In this document: positions 18,159 to 27,039 of the stretch, piece by piece
How the letters are laid out: each line of letters starts with the position of its first letter
How positions within the stretch are numbered: position 1 is the stretch's first letter
Origin: Gimesia aquarii
GTDB lineage: Bacteria > Planctomycetota > Planctomycetia > Planctomycetales > Planctomycetaceae
Assembly (NCBI RefSeq): GCF_007748175.1
Contig: NZ_CP037422.1
Span: 4,728,334-4,792,333 of the forward strand
Length of the DNA: 64,000 nt
Reading direction: 5' to 3'
Notes under the pieces: generated by a model
Databases searched by the model: none
Seen by the model: the letters and a program-made list of their open reading frames with translations, nothing else
What the model was told of the DNA's origin: nothing
Made by a program: the position numbers and the translations under genes

Positions 18159-18605
18159 TCACAAATAGGTACTGATCTCATCACGAAAGAGAAAAATCGT
18201 CACGGCAATCAAAGCCAGCCCGATTCCGAGCCACTTCGTCCACGCATTCAGCTTCTTCTCTTCGGATAGAACAAATAAAAAGCACATCCCGGCTAGACAA
18301 GCAACAAAAATTGCGTTCAAAAAGAATGCAATGACAGAACTGCTGAAATAAACGAAGTACATCTCTCGGCTAAATGGAATTATTGGGAAGTAGGCAGGTA
18401 ATACAATCTCATGCGGATGATCTGACCGCCAAAGGTCGCAATAAAAACAGGCTGGCCAGCCAAAATACCTTTCGATTTCGCGACCAGGCTTGCGGTCATT
18501 TCGACCACCCCAACCAGGGTTCCATGAAAAGGCATTGATAACGATGAAGACGATCAGACCCCATTTGATAACAGATTTCATTTCTTGTCGAATGGATGAT
18601 GTCAT
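18159..18605 (-). CDS. Hypothetical membrane protein
   Basis: The 148-residue protein has three likely membrane spans: about residues 12-26 (VIKWGLIVFIVINAF), 83-112 (MYFVYFSSSVIAFFLNAIFVA and following) and 124-141 (WLGIGLALIAVTIFLF). The loop between the first two contains FGWPACFYCDLW, which carries two cysteines. I do not recognise the family. The ATG at 18581 (MKSVIKWG) is an alternative start. Ribosome binding sites are weak for both. Confidence 0.55.
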   Translation of the reverse strand: MTSSIRQEMKSVIKWGLIVFIVINAFSWNPGWGGRNDRKPGREIERYFGWPACFYCDLWRSDHPHEIVLPAYFPIIPFSREMYFVYFSSSVIAFFLNAIFVACLAGMCFLFVLSEEKKLNAWTKWLGIGLALIAVTIFLFRDEISTYL

Positions 18606-18908
18606 CGTGAAACCAATTGAGAAGTAGTCATAATTGAGATCCAGACGAAATATGATACCGCACCAGGGGCCATTATATCTAATGAATAGGTTGATCAGGC
18701 AAATTCCGAAGTCGAATTGTCTGTCGAATATTCATTTACAGGATACTCTATTATTAGAAAATAACTTGATGTCTTAACTACGAGGAGATAATTTGAGTTT
18801 GTTAAGGATCCCTATTGAGAATTGAAAGCAAGTGATTATAGATCTGCCCGCTTAGCCTTGTTCAAGTTGGGCAACATTCGATAAGTCGAGAAAACGAAAG
18901 GTTCTGCA
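18606..18908. other. Short divergent gap, nothing seen
   Basis: This gap separates a minus-strand membrane protein gene from a plus-strand SnoaL-like gene. I see no RNA gene or strong dyad in it. Confidence 0.4.
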
Positions 18909-19406
18909 ATGACTGAATTGGAGATCTGGATCGAGAAACAGAAGATTCACGAGCTATGTGCGCGTTACACGCTTACTATAGATCGCCACGACATCGAGGG
19001 TTGGACCGACTGTTTCACCGAAGACGCATCGTTCGGATTCGGTGACGTCGCCTTGCGCGGTCGAGACAAGATTGCAGCATATGGCCAAGTTCACAAAGAG
19101 CTAGGATCGCGGCATCTCAATACATCGTTGCTCTTCGAAATCGATTCAAACGGGCAGCGCGCCACGGGACAATCGACTACCGTGGTCACCTTTGCGACGA
19201 GGCAGGGCTACAAACTCGCCTTTTTGGGACGCTATGACGACGAGGTTCTCAAAGTCGACGGACGTTGGCTGTTCTCGCGCCGCTGGGTCGCCGCAGACCC
19301 GCTTCCGGAAGATCCTGAGTTGAACCTGCTTAGTACGGACCCAGAGTTGACACCCCTGTTTCAGCGATTGCTGGATGTGTTCCAGAGGCTGGGAGATCCC
19401 GCATAG
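18909..19406 (+). CDS. SnoaL-like/NTF2-fold protein
   Basis: The 165-residue protein begins MTELEIWIEKQKIHELCARYT and has the SnoaL_4 pattern: an N-terminal helix, YTLTIDRHDIEGWTDCFTEDASF, LRGRDKIAAYG and the C-terminal strands LGRYDDEVLKVDGRWLFSRRWV. Relatives include small dehydratases, isomerases and ring-hydroxylating accessory proteins; the substrate cannot be told. AAAGG lies upstream of the ATG. The gene looks richer in G+C than its flanks, which hints at acquisition, but I did not calculate it. It appears to stand alone. Confidence 0.8.
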   Translation: MTELEIWIEKQKIHELCARYTLTIDRHDIEGWTDCFTEDASFGFGDVALRGRDKIAAYGQVHKELGSRHLNTSLLFEIDSNGQRATGQSTTVVTFATRQGYKLAFLGRYDDEVLKVDGRWLFSRRWVAADPLPEDPELNLLSTDPELTPLFQRLLDVFQRLGDPA

Positions 19407-19964
19407 CTGATATCGCTGACGTGTCGACGTTAGGGGGGCGTGTGCTACTTCTGTGCGGAAGCGGGCTCGTTGTCCATCTGCTGCTACTCTCGGGTGAGAC
19501 TGTGAAAGTGCATCTGGCAAGTCCCTCTCGGGAATCCGGCTGGTTTCTCACTGAGGAAAAAGGTTTCAGCGACAAACGCGGCAGTGCCATTCGTCGCTGA
19601 CACCGTTTTCTGTTTGGGAAACAATCTCCCCGCCATTGCCTCATTCTCATCTGCTTCAATCAGGCTGTTGTATCCCAATAACCGTATATTAACTCTTCAT
19701 ATTTATCCTCAAAGACCCAGTTTAATACGAGTAATATTAAATTTCTTAATATTACAATTATACAGTATAGTTTAGTAGACAAAATTGACTTATAAGATAT
19801 TCTACCTCCAAATAATGATATATGCCTGTCCTGAAAACAATGTTAAAAGTGTTCATAAAAACCTTATATACTTCAATAGTATGGTTTCTGATGTTCAGTT
19901 TTACTTGACAGGTCAGCATATATAAACAAAATTGCATATTTTTGTTTTTCATGGGAGAATAATC
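19407..19964. other. Gap before the LEPRxLL gene
   Basis: The first half has the 19566 hairpin. The second half, from about 19680, is markedly AT-rich and probably carries the promoter of the surface protein gene. A TTGACA at 19905-19910 and TATAAA at 19921-19926 are visible, but their 10-base spacing is too short for a normal promoter. No gene seen. Confidence 0.4.
19566..19600 (+). terminator. Hairpin downstream of SnoaL-like gene
   Basis: Perfect 8-bp arms TCAGCGAC (19566-19573) and GTCGCTGA (19593-19600) are followed by CACCGTTTTCTGTTT. This is a plausible transcript end or part of an unknown structured element 160 bases beyond the SnoaL-like stop. Confidence 0.4.
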
Positions 19965-22900
19965 GTGCTCATTATCAACTGGCTTAATGCTTTCTCTTCC
20001 CGTCTTCATTTTCGTCCACGCTACAACTACCGGGCTCGGCGAGCCATGCGGCGGCGTATGCAAAAAAAGGCTTACCTTAATCCGCCCGCTGTTATCGAAC
20101 AGCTCGAAGTACGTCAGATGCTGACAAGTACACTCTTCCTTGATTTTGGAGCGGGTTTTACAGGCGGAGAACTGCATACTACAGTTGAAGATTATTTAGA
20201 GATTGACGGTACGGGAACAGGTAATGGGACAGGACCGAATTTAGACGGACTAGGAACTGGGTCCAACTATCTAGGCTTGACAGATGATTTAGTTTTCAAG
20301 TCACTTAACTATGATTTTGACGGAAATGCCACGGTTAACACAGCAGACTTAACGGCATTAGCAAATGCCGTGGTCCCTCTCATCGAACGCGCACTAGAAC
20401 CGTTTGATATCGATGTCGTAATTGCTTCAGCAACTAACTTCACTGATGTCCAAACGACATTAGGACTCAATGATCTTGATGCTTCTGGTGAATTCGACGC
20501 CTATGTTTTCGTGACGGAAATCTGGTCAACCGTATTTGGAAATGGAACTCCTGGCAACCTTGGCTCAGTGGGAGATACGCTAGGTCTTTATGGCATCGCG
20601 GCGGCCAGTGATTTGTTTACCAACACTTTAGGTGTTTACTCTCAGGGCAATCAGTATGATGAAGCGGCCCACACCTTTATTGATACCATTTTTGATGACA
20701 CCACTGGTACATCAGGTACAGCAGCTTTCAATGCAAACCTCTCTCAGAGAATTGCTTATACGGCAACCCACGAAGCCTTTCATACCTTCAGTGCCATTCA
20801 CACCACTGACTCTTTGGATGCCGGTGATGTAATCGAATTGGGGTCTGCCACAAGAGAAGACCCCTTTATGGTCACGCGATTTGACCTTAATCGACAGGGA
20901 GGAACTTCAGTTACTACAAAAAATAATTATGAGTTAATCGCGAGCGATTCTGACATCGGCCTCCGCGATACTGACAGCGACGGCACTCCCGATCTGGCTT
21001 ACGTCACAGGGACTGGGGGGCACGACCAGATCACGCTTACCGATGCTGGTAGCGGTATCGTGTCTGTGACAGTTAATGCTTACAGCGATGCAGCCAGAAC
21101 CATGCTGGTTGGCACTGATAGTTATACCATCGATCTGTCATCAGATACCGAAGGAGAAATCTTAATCGACGCGGGCATCGGTGATGACGAAATCATTATT
21201 GATGCTTCCATTGAAGCCTCATTTCGCGTGCGAGGGAATATCGGCGACGATACCCTGGTGGTTGACATCAGTAACGGTCTGGCTTCCACTCTGGGAGATA
21301 TTAATTTTGATGCAGAAGGAGATGGCGGCTCCATCGTCCTGGATCAAGGCAGCTATGTTGGCACAATCGATGTCACACATACTCTGAATACGAACTCTTC
21401 AGGGAGTATAACAATCAATGGTCAGGTTATCGGTTACACGAATACGGAATCCATCATAGATAATCTAACGTCAAGTACCCTTAGATTTGATTTTATGGGC
21501 TCCGATGAGACAGTGACTCTATCTGATTATGGAACGAGCACCGATGGACTTTCTACCATCGATTCGACCATGGGCGCGTCCGTAAGATTTTTAGATACAT
21601 CTTTTCTCATCGTTACCACTAATTTAGGAAGTGGCGCAGACGTGATCACAGTTCAAGGACTCGACAGCCTGTTAGACGAAAATATCGGTTTGGCCGGAGA
21701 TGCAAATGATGATGTAAATTTACAAGCGACAAATCTGAGTCTAACCGGAAGCTATGGTTTTTCCGCCTTCGGACGCACAATTACTGTTGACAGCCAGATA
21801 TCAAACAGTGGTTCCGCAAATATTTTGCTTTCAGCAACACGTAATCTCATCCTGAATAATAATAGTAGCTTGATCACTGTCGATGGAGTTATTTTCCTTG
21901 ATGGTAATTTCTCTGGAACTACAACGGGAACCTTTATCGGGATCGAAGCTAATAATGCCACGATTCAGTCCACCGGCACAGGCGATATCAGCTTACTTGC
22001 CACTGGCGGGAATCAAACAGGCATCTATCTCCATTCCGGTACTACGGTCAGCTCAACTGCCAGTGGTGCTTTCGCAGGGACGATTACAATTGAAGGAACC
22101 GCAGGAACTGCAAGTATCGAACAGCACGGAATCCTGCTGATTAGTGCGTCTGTCTCGAGTGTCGATGGGAACATATCGCTCACCGGACAGGGTGGCGGAG
22201 ACGGAACAGGCAATAATAACGTCGGCCTGTATCTAGATACCTCGAGTATTACCTCGACGGGAACGGGTGTGAATGCCGCCACCATCACAGCAAATGGAAC
22301 AGGTGGAAACGGCGTTTCCATCAATCGCGGCATTCGCACCTATGATCTGAACGTAACGAGTGTGGATGGTGATATCACCTTAATTGGCCAGGGAGCGGGT
22401 ACCGTAGCCGGAAGCAGCAACGAGGGGATTGTCCTCGGTGGCGCAACGACGAGTGTCACTTCTACCGGCGCTGGTGCTGATGCGGCCAACATCATTATCA
22501 CAGGGAATGCCGGATCCGGAGCCACTTATAATCAAGGTCTGTATGTTGCCCCCAATCTCGCGATAACAAGTAACGCAGGTGATATTTCCGTCACAACGCA
22601 AGGGAACATTCTGCTCGATACCAGCAGTGATCTCCAATCTACGTCGGGTGCCATTCAAGTAACAACTACTTACCTGAATTCAGATAATACCGGAAACTTG
22701 ACGGTCAACGGGGGGACTATTTCCTCTGCTGGTTTGGTTTCCGCGAATACCAGTTCGAATATCCTGTTGAACTCCGGCAGTAGTGTCACAACGGTTGACG
22801 GGGGAATTACCTTGCAAGCCAATAGTGCTGGTACCACAGCAGGAACCTTCATCGGAATTGAAGCCAATAATGCTACGATTCAGACAACGGGGGTAGGAAA

Positions 22901-23900
22901 TGTTTCCTTAACCGCCATTGGTGAAAACAAAACAGGCATCTATCTCTATGGTAACACCGCCGTCAGCTCGACTGCCAGTGGTGCTTCGGCAGGGACGATT
23001 TCCTTGAACGGGACGGCAGGAACTGCAAGTATCGAACAGCACGGAATCCTGCTGATTAGTGCGTCTGTCTTGAGTGTCGATGGGAACATATCGCTCACCG
23101 GACAGGGTGGCGGAGACGGAACAGGCAATAATAACGTCGGCCTGTATCTAGATACCTCGAGTATTACCTCGACGGGAACGGGTGTGAATGCCGCCACCAT
23201 CACAGCAAATGGAACAGGTGGAAACGGCGTTTCCATCAATCGCGGCATTCGCACCTATGATCTGAACGTAACGAGTGTGGATGGTGATATCACCTTAATT
23301 GGCCAGGGAGCGGGTACCGTAGCCGGAAGCAGCAACGAGGGGATTGTCCTCGGTGGCGCAACGACGAGTGTCACTTCTACCGGCGCTGGTGCTGATGCGG
23401 CCAACATCATTATCACAGGGAATGCCGGATCCGGAGCCACTTATAATCAAGGTCTGTATGTTGCCCCCAATCTCGCGATAACAAGTAATGCAGGTGATAT
23501 TTCCGTCACCTCTAACGGTGATGCCTTCTTTGGTAGCAGTAGTGAGATTGGATCATCTTCAGGTAATGTCGAGATCTTTGTTAATTACCTGAGCGCGAGC
23601 AACCTGGGTATCCTGACGATGAACGCTGGCGTACTCTTCGACGCAGGTAGTGGAAATATTGATCTTGATGTCGATGACGACGTCTTGTTAGCTGGTCTCA
23701 CTACGACAGGCACGGTCACCATTGATTCAGCAAACGGTTCGATCCTGGATAATGATGACACAGACCTCGATATTGTTGCTGGAACAGGAACTCTCACTGC
23801 CGCCGGTTCGATCGGTCTTGCCGGCAATCTTTTGGATACCTCGATGGGATCTTACACCGCTGTATCCGGAATCAGCGATGTAAATATCAACAATATTTAA
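19965..23900 (+). CDS. LEPRxLL-type surface protein with metzincin-like motif
   Basis: I start at a GTG at 19965 because GGGAG precedes it; an upstream TTG at 19932 has no such site. The product has 1311 residues. A basic N-terminus leads to AVIEQLEVRQMLTS (residues 42-55), the planctomycete LEPRxLL sorting-type motif. An EF-hand/dockerin-like loop DFDGNATVNTAD lies near 120. The motif HEAFHTFSAIH (269-279) matches the metzincin zinc site HExxHxxGxxH except for Ser in place of Gly. The rest is low-complexity Ser/Thr/Gly/Asn-rich repeats resembling beta-helix or filamentous haemagglutinin-type strands. Residues 713-876 and 1018-1181 are almost identical. The protein ends abruptly in a repeat, so it may be truncated. 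Function: presumably cell-surface adhesion, possibly with protease activity. Confidence 0.8.
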   Translation: MLIINWLNAFSSRLHFRPRYNYRARRAMRRRMQKKAYLNPPAVIEQLEVRQMLTSTLFLDFGAGFTGGELHTTVEDYLEIDGTGTGNGTGPNLDGLGTGSNYLGLTDDLVFKSLNYDFDGNATVNTADLTALANAVVPLIERALEPFDIDVVIASATNFTDVQTTLGLNDLDASGEFDAYVFVTEIWSTVFGNGTPGNLGSVGDTLGLYGIAAASDLFTNTLGVYSQGNQYDEAAHTFIDTIFDDTTGTSGTAAFNANLSQRIAYTATHEAFHTFSAIHTTDSLDAGDVIELGSATREDPFMVTRFDLNRQGGTSVTTKNNYELIASDSDIGLRDTDSDGTPDLAYVTGTGGHDQITLTDAGSGIVSVTVNAYSDAARTMLVGTDSYTIDLSSDTEGEILIDAGIGDDEIIIDASIEASFRVRGNIGDDTLVVDISNGLASTLGDINFDAEGDGGSIVLDQGSYVGTIDVTHTLNTNSSGSITINGQVIGYTNTESIIDNLTSSTLRFDFMGSDETVTLSDYGTSTDGLSTIDSTMGASVRFLDTSFLIVTTNLGSGADVITVQGLDSLLDENIGLAGDANDDVNLQATNLSLTGSYGFSAFGRTITVDSQISNSGSANILLSATRNLILNNNSSLITVDGVIFLDGNFSGTTTGTFIGIEANNATIQSTGTGDISLLATGGNQTGIYLHSGTTVSSTASGAFAGTITIEGTAGTASIEQHGILLISASVSSVDGNISLTGQGGGDGTGNNNVGLYLDTSSITSTGTGVNAATITANGTGGNGVSINRGIRTYDLNVTSVDGDITLIGQGAGTVAGSSNEGIVLGGATTSVTSTGAGADAANIIITGNAGSGATYNQGLYVAPNLAITSNAGDISVTTQGNILLDTSSDLQSTSGAIQVTTTYLNSDNTGNLTVNGGTISSAGLVSANTSSNILLNSGSSVTTVDGGITLQANSAGTTAGTFIGIEANNATIQTTGVGNVSLTAIGENKTGIYLYGNTAVSSTASGASAGTISLNGTAGTASIEQHGILLISASVLSVDGNISLTGQGGGDGTGNNNVGLYLDTSSITSTGTGVNAATITANGTGGNGVSINRGIRTYDLNVTSVDGDITLIGQGAGTVAGSSNEGIVLGGATTSVTSTGAGADAANIIITGNAGSGATYNQGLYVAPNLAITSNAGDISVTSNGDAFFGSSSEIGSSSGNVEIFVNYLSASNLGILTMNAGVLFDAGSGNIDLDVDDDVLLAGLTTTGTVTIDSANGSILDNDDTDLDIVAGTGTLTAAGSIGLAGNLLDTSMGSYTAVSGISDVNINNI
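22101..22594 (+). repeat. Internal direct repeat, copy 1
   Basis: This 494-bp segment recurs at 23016-23509, offset 915 bp (305 codons), with only two differences that I can see: C to T in TCTCGAG/TCTTGAG and in AACGCAGG/AATGCAGG. Flanks upstream (about 22010-22100) are similar but diverged. The pattern suggests recent duplication or gene conversion. Confidence 0.95.
23016..23509 (+). repeat. Internal direct repeat, copy 2
   Basis: This is the second copy of the 494-bp repeat in the LEPRxLL gene, in frame with the first. Sequence after TCAC at the end diverges at once from copy 1 (TCTAACGG against AACGCAAG). Confidence 0.95.
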
Positions 23901-23935
23901 TCATGGAGAACTTTATTCTATTTGTGTCAAGACAG

Positions 23936-23967
23936 CCCCAACTGTAACAAACATGATACAGTTGGGG
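23936..23967 (+). terminator. Strong hairpin after LEPRxLL gene
   Basis: Perfect 11-bp arms CCCCAACTGTA (23936-23946) and TACAGTTGGGG (23957-23967) enclose a 10-base loop, 36 bases after the stop codon. There is no T run after it, so it may act as an mRNA-stabilising end or a factor-dependent terminator. Confidence 0.6.
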
Positions 23968-24044
23968 TGGATGACCATTCTGACGTCACGAATCATCTCA
24001 TAACTGTGACATTCATCGATCATTCACTACTTGACTCAGGAAAA

Positions 24045-24076
24045 AAGCCCTCTGGAACCTTGTTTCTGGAGGGCTT
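24045..24076. terminator. Second hairpin, bidirectional terminator-like
   Basis: Arms AAGCCCTC (24045-24052) and GAGGGCTT (24069-24076) are perfect, with an A run before and TATTAAGTTTT after. This fits an intrinsic terminator usable in both directions. Confidence 0.65.
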
Positions 24077-24135
24077 ATTAAGTTTTCTGTCTATCTCTGA
24101 AGTGAGTAATTCTCACGGTTTTCCGTTTGCTGTAA

Positions 24136-24445
24136 GATCCACTGGCATCAGGAAAATTTAGCTTGATAAATCAGAAGTGGCGTTATATACGTATATCAGG
24201 GGCCAGGAGAGGAACAGTTATATGATTTGGTGATGGATCCAGACGAGAATCATAATCTGGCAATGGATGTTGCCCACGTTGATCGTTTGAACCATTTCCA
24301 CTCACAACACCCGAAGGAATTTGCATCCCAAGCAATGGGGATCAAGGCGCGAAACCTGCGGCTACGATTCTCTGGAGAAACTTTCGAGTGGTACCCATGG
24401 AGCGGAGCTTCAAAGAAAAAAAGCAGTGAAAAAACGACCTTATAA
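24136..24445 (+). pseudogene. Remnant of a sulfatase C-terminus, frameshifted
   Basis: One frame reads SLINQKWRYIRI (from about 24160), which matches the strand before the C-terminal end of type I sulfatases. A neighbouring frame continues GEEQLYDLVMDPDENHNLAMD, the typical sulfatase phrase (E-L-Y-D-L-x-x-D-P-x-E-x-x-N-L-A). The two are joined only by a frameshift near 24195-24210. The catalytic N-terminal domain is absent, and a TAA stops the first frame at about 24133. This is therefore a dead 3' fragment and not a gene. An intact sulfatase occurs at 59822. Confidence 0.7.
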
Positions 24446-24491
24446 GAATAATTCCTGACAGGGAGAATGGCAGGAAGGAAGAAACCGAACT

Positions 24492-25265
24492 TTGGCAGAA
24501 CAAACTGAACCACCGATGGATATGGTTTTCTCGTTTTACGAAGGAGTGAGACGTAAGGGACCAGGTAGTGAGGCATCGACTCTAAAATCGCTTTCACTGC
24601 TACATGATCTGCCGGACCTCCCTCGAATTGTGGAGTTCGGATGCGGTGCGGGGGTCGCATCGATTCCGTTGGCTCGAAGTCTCCCCTGTCACTTGTCAGC
24701 AGTGGACATTCACCAGCCATTTCTCGACAAGTTGAATGCGGTAGCCGCTCGTGAGGGACTGGCAGATCGGATCACGACCGTTAAAGCTGATATGACAAAT
24801 CCACCTTTTGAAAACCACTCTTTTGATTTAATCTGGTCTGAAAGTGCAATCTACAATGTTGGTTTTGAGCATGGCTTGCGATTGTGGAAGCCTCTTTTGA
24901 AGCCAGCTGGGTATATCGCGGTAACAGAAGCCGTGTGGCTGACAACAGAACCACCACACAATGCGAAGGAGTTCTGGGATGCTGAATATCCCTTAATGAC
25001 GACAGTGGATGAGAATCTAAAGAGAATGTGCACTTCGGGATTTGATCTCGTTGATCACTTCGTTCTCCCAGCAGTAGACTGGCAAAACTACTACGGCCCA
25101 CTACAGGACCACGTTAACGATTTTTGGTCGAACCGTTTAGCAGATGCAACAGCTCAATTATTTGCCGACAGCCTGCAGAGAGAAATCGATATATGGAAGG
25201 ATTTCGGAGACAGCTTCGGATATTGCTTTTTTATTGGCAAAGCTAGTGAAATGTCCAGACCTTGA
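24492..25265 (+). CDS. Class I SAM-dependent methyltransferase
   Basis: The 257-residue protein has a typical Rossmann methyltransferase core: motif I VEFGCGAGVASIPLA (about residues 47-61), the acidic end of strand 2 in LSAVDIHQPFLDKL, motif II with TVKADMTNPPFENHSFDLIWSE and LLKPAGYIAVTEAVW. The start is a TTG at 24492 behind AAGGAAG; an ATG at 24516 is an alternative. The acceptor substrate is unknown. It begins 46 bases after the sulfatase remnant. Confidence 0.85.
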   Translation: MAEQTEPPMDMVFSFYEGVRRKGPGSEASTLKSLSLLHDLPDLPRIVEFGCGAGVASIPLARSLPCHLSAVDIHQPFLDKLNAVAAREGLADRITTVKADMTNPPFENHSFDLIWSESAIYNVGFEHGLRLWKPLLKPAGYIAVTEAVWLTTEPPHNAKEFWDAEYPLMTTVDENLKRMCTSGFDLVDHFVLPAVDWQNYYGPLQDHVNDFWSNRLADATAQLFADSLQREIDIWKDFGDSFGYCFFIGKASEMSRP

Positions 25266-25436
25266 TTTCGATCAATGTTGAATGTGAATAAAAGCAATAG
25301 GTTGTCTCTTGAAGGGCACGTTTTCGCTCCATATTATTTGTAGGATGGATGACAGAGGTGAATTCTCTGAATCGTGAAATTATTAATTAAACTGCAAGCT
25401 TAGCCTTGCCTGTTGATCAGGCTCTATGGATCGAAT

Positions 25437-26093
25437 ATGGACTATAAGACAATTGAAAACGTAATCCGAACTCGGAAGACAGAGAAAGTTCTGTGTGACG
25501 TCGAGGCATTTCGTCCCGTTCCTGCAGACATTGCCGAACGCAATCGGGAAATCGTGCTTCAGGCGATTAAGACCTCTGGTTGGGCGCCGTTTCATTATCC
25601 GCGGAAAGTGGAGGGCATTGCTGAACCGTGGCGTGCTCATATTTTATGGCACGAGGATGTCAAGAAAGCGGCGGCCTACCTTCGTGATGAGTTAAACGTT
25701 ACTACCAAAGAGCCCCGACTCACTGCCGCATGCAGCGCGTTAGTACTCGTGACATGGTTGCCAGAATTCTATGATCTCGAAACACAAAACGCTTCGAAAC
25801 TTGCCCGGGAAGATCAGCTTGCACGTGATGAAGAGCATCTGGCTGCTGCTTCTGCCATGGTCCAGAACCTGTTGCTGATTCTCACCGCTCATGACATGGG
25901 AACCTACTGGTCCAGTGGTGGGAAATATCGAAAATCAGAGATGTTTCGTTATTTGGGCATTCCGAACGAGGAACGTCTACTGGCGGCGGTTTTTATCGAA
26001 TACCCGGAAATGAGAGATGATTCACGGGAACGCAAAGCGGGGAGCCAGCGAAATCACCGGTGTGAAGAGTGGATTCGCGAAGTGACCATTTGA
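25437..26093 (+). CDS. Nitroreductase family protein
   Basis: The product has 218 residues from the ATG at 25437; an upstream TTG at 25413 is less likely. The N-terminal TIENVIRTRKTEKVL resembles the RRSxR start of FMN-dependent nitroreductases. The central AIKTSGWAPFHYPRK fits the substrate/FMN region. The C-terminal half has MVQNLLLILTAHDMGTYWSSGG and LGIPNEERLLAAVFIEYP, matching the usual LGxP-E/D-x-x-L segment. Such proteins reduce nitro compounds, quinones or flavins using NAD(P)H; the physiological substrate is not evident. Confidence 0.8.
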   Translation: MDYKTIENVIRTRKTEKVLCDVEAFRPVPADIAERNREIVLQAIKTSGWAPFHYPRKVEGIAEPWRAHILWHEDVKKAAAYLRDELNVTTKEPRLTAACSALVLVTWLPEFYDLETQNASKLAREDQLARDEEHLAAASAMVQNLLLILTAHDMGTYWSSGGKYRKSEMFRYLGIPNEERLLAAVFIEYPEMRDDSRERKAGSQRNHRCEEWIREVTI

Positions 26094-26152
26094 AATGGAG
26101 AAGAGTCTGGGAGCTGCCGCTTACGATCTTCCGTTTCATGATGTTGCTCAAG

Positions 26153-26587
26153 CTATATTCTGCTAAAGTACTCACGTACATGTAGATCTGAAATTGGCGA
26201 ATGCCCCACGTATAACCAGAAGGTATCTGCATTTTCGAAAGTAATTAGATTAATAAAATCGAATGAAAATGCTTTTGATAGACACGCGATTTGCGAGTTC
26301 GTTTGGCCGAGAACGTTAATATTCTCCTCGAATGACCAGCCTTCAAGAACGCGTTCTTTGCCATCTTTTATGAATCTAATTTCAGGCATCGTGAATACGG
26401 CACTCGTCTCGTTGTAGCGGATTGTCATCTTTCCCATTAAGAGTTCGAGTCCAATGATATTCTCTTCAGTTAGTTTGCATTCCACATCAATATGTTGCTT
26501 CGTCAATTGCCAGTTTGATTTCCATGTTCCGACAAGATTAGCAACGATGTCTTTGTCATGTTCGTCATCAAATGGTATCGTGGTCAT
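26153..26587 (-). CDS. Hypothetical protein, calycin/lipocalin-like
   Basis: I start at ATG 26587 (MTTIPFDDEHDKD) because CAGGAG lies upstream; the frame extends to 26635. The 144-residue protein has VANLVGTWKSNWQLTK near the N-terminus, a G-x-W motif like the first strand of lipocalin-type small barrels, and then alternating beta strands (MTIRYNETSAVFTM, FWLYVGHSPI). The family is not recognised with confidence. It has no signal peptide, so a cytoplasmic barrel is likely. Confidence 0.5.
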   Translation of the reverse strand: MTTIPFDDEHDKDIVANLVGTWKSNWQLTKQHIDVECKLTEENIIGLELLMGKMTIRYNETSAVFTMPEIRFIKDGKERVLEGWSFEENINVLGQTNSQIACLSKAFSFDFINLITFENADTFWLYVGHSPISDLHVREYFSRI

Positions 26588-26635
26588 GATGAGCCCAAAC
26601 TCCTGATAAAACGCTACTACAGATATGACACTCAT

Positions 26636-27039
26636 TGATCATACAAAGTTCGTCTCTATCCAAAATTCTGCGCCTGACCTTTCAAGTGACGCCATTGATT
26701 TGAAGCCGCTATAGTTAAATTAGAAGTGTGATAGAGGTACATAAAATCGAAAATATCTGCGGTTATTAACAAAACGAAAAAGATAGGGGAGGAACGACCT
26801 TAGAACAGAAAAGGGTAAGCTCCCATATCGAATCGAAAAAGCATGCGTACTTCATTGTTATTGTCAAAAAGTATTCCAGGATAAGAGGAACTTGAATTTT
26901 GCCAGATACTTGGTTTGCTTTGATATTCTGTAACTGTCTGTTAGATACTATAATGCTTAGCTGTGGATTGATTTGGAATAAAGATCGAATACACCTAACA
27001 ACAATTCGTGTCCGGTTAACTTTATCAAAATTAAGTAAT
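26636..27039. other. Intergenic gap, nothing seen
   Basis: The region is moderately AT-rich. A frame open back to 26899 precedes the SUKH-like gene, but it has no start signal or domain. It probably holds the promoters of the two divergent genes. Confidence 0.35.

Noticed and set aside
19905-19926. TTGACA and TATAAA as promoter of the LEPRxLL gene
   Set aside because: Spacing of 10 bases is too short for a sigma-70 promoter.
22101-23509. Repeat considered as a CRISPR array
   Set aside because: There are only two long in-frame copies with no short repeat-spacer pattern.
21122-23827. Several minus-strand frames in the surface protein gene
   Set aside because: They are proline-rich antisense shadows of the Gly/Thr repeats, duplicated with the repeat.
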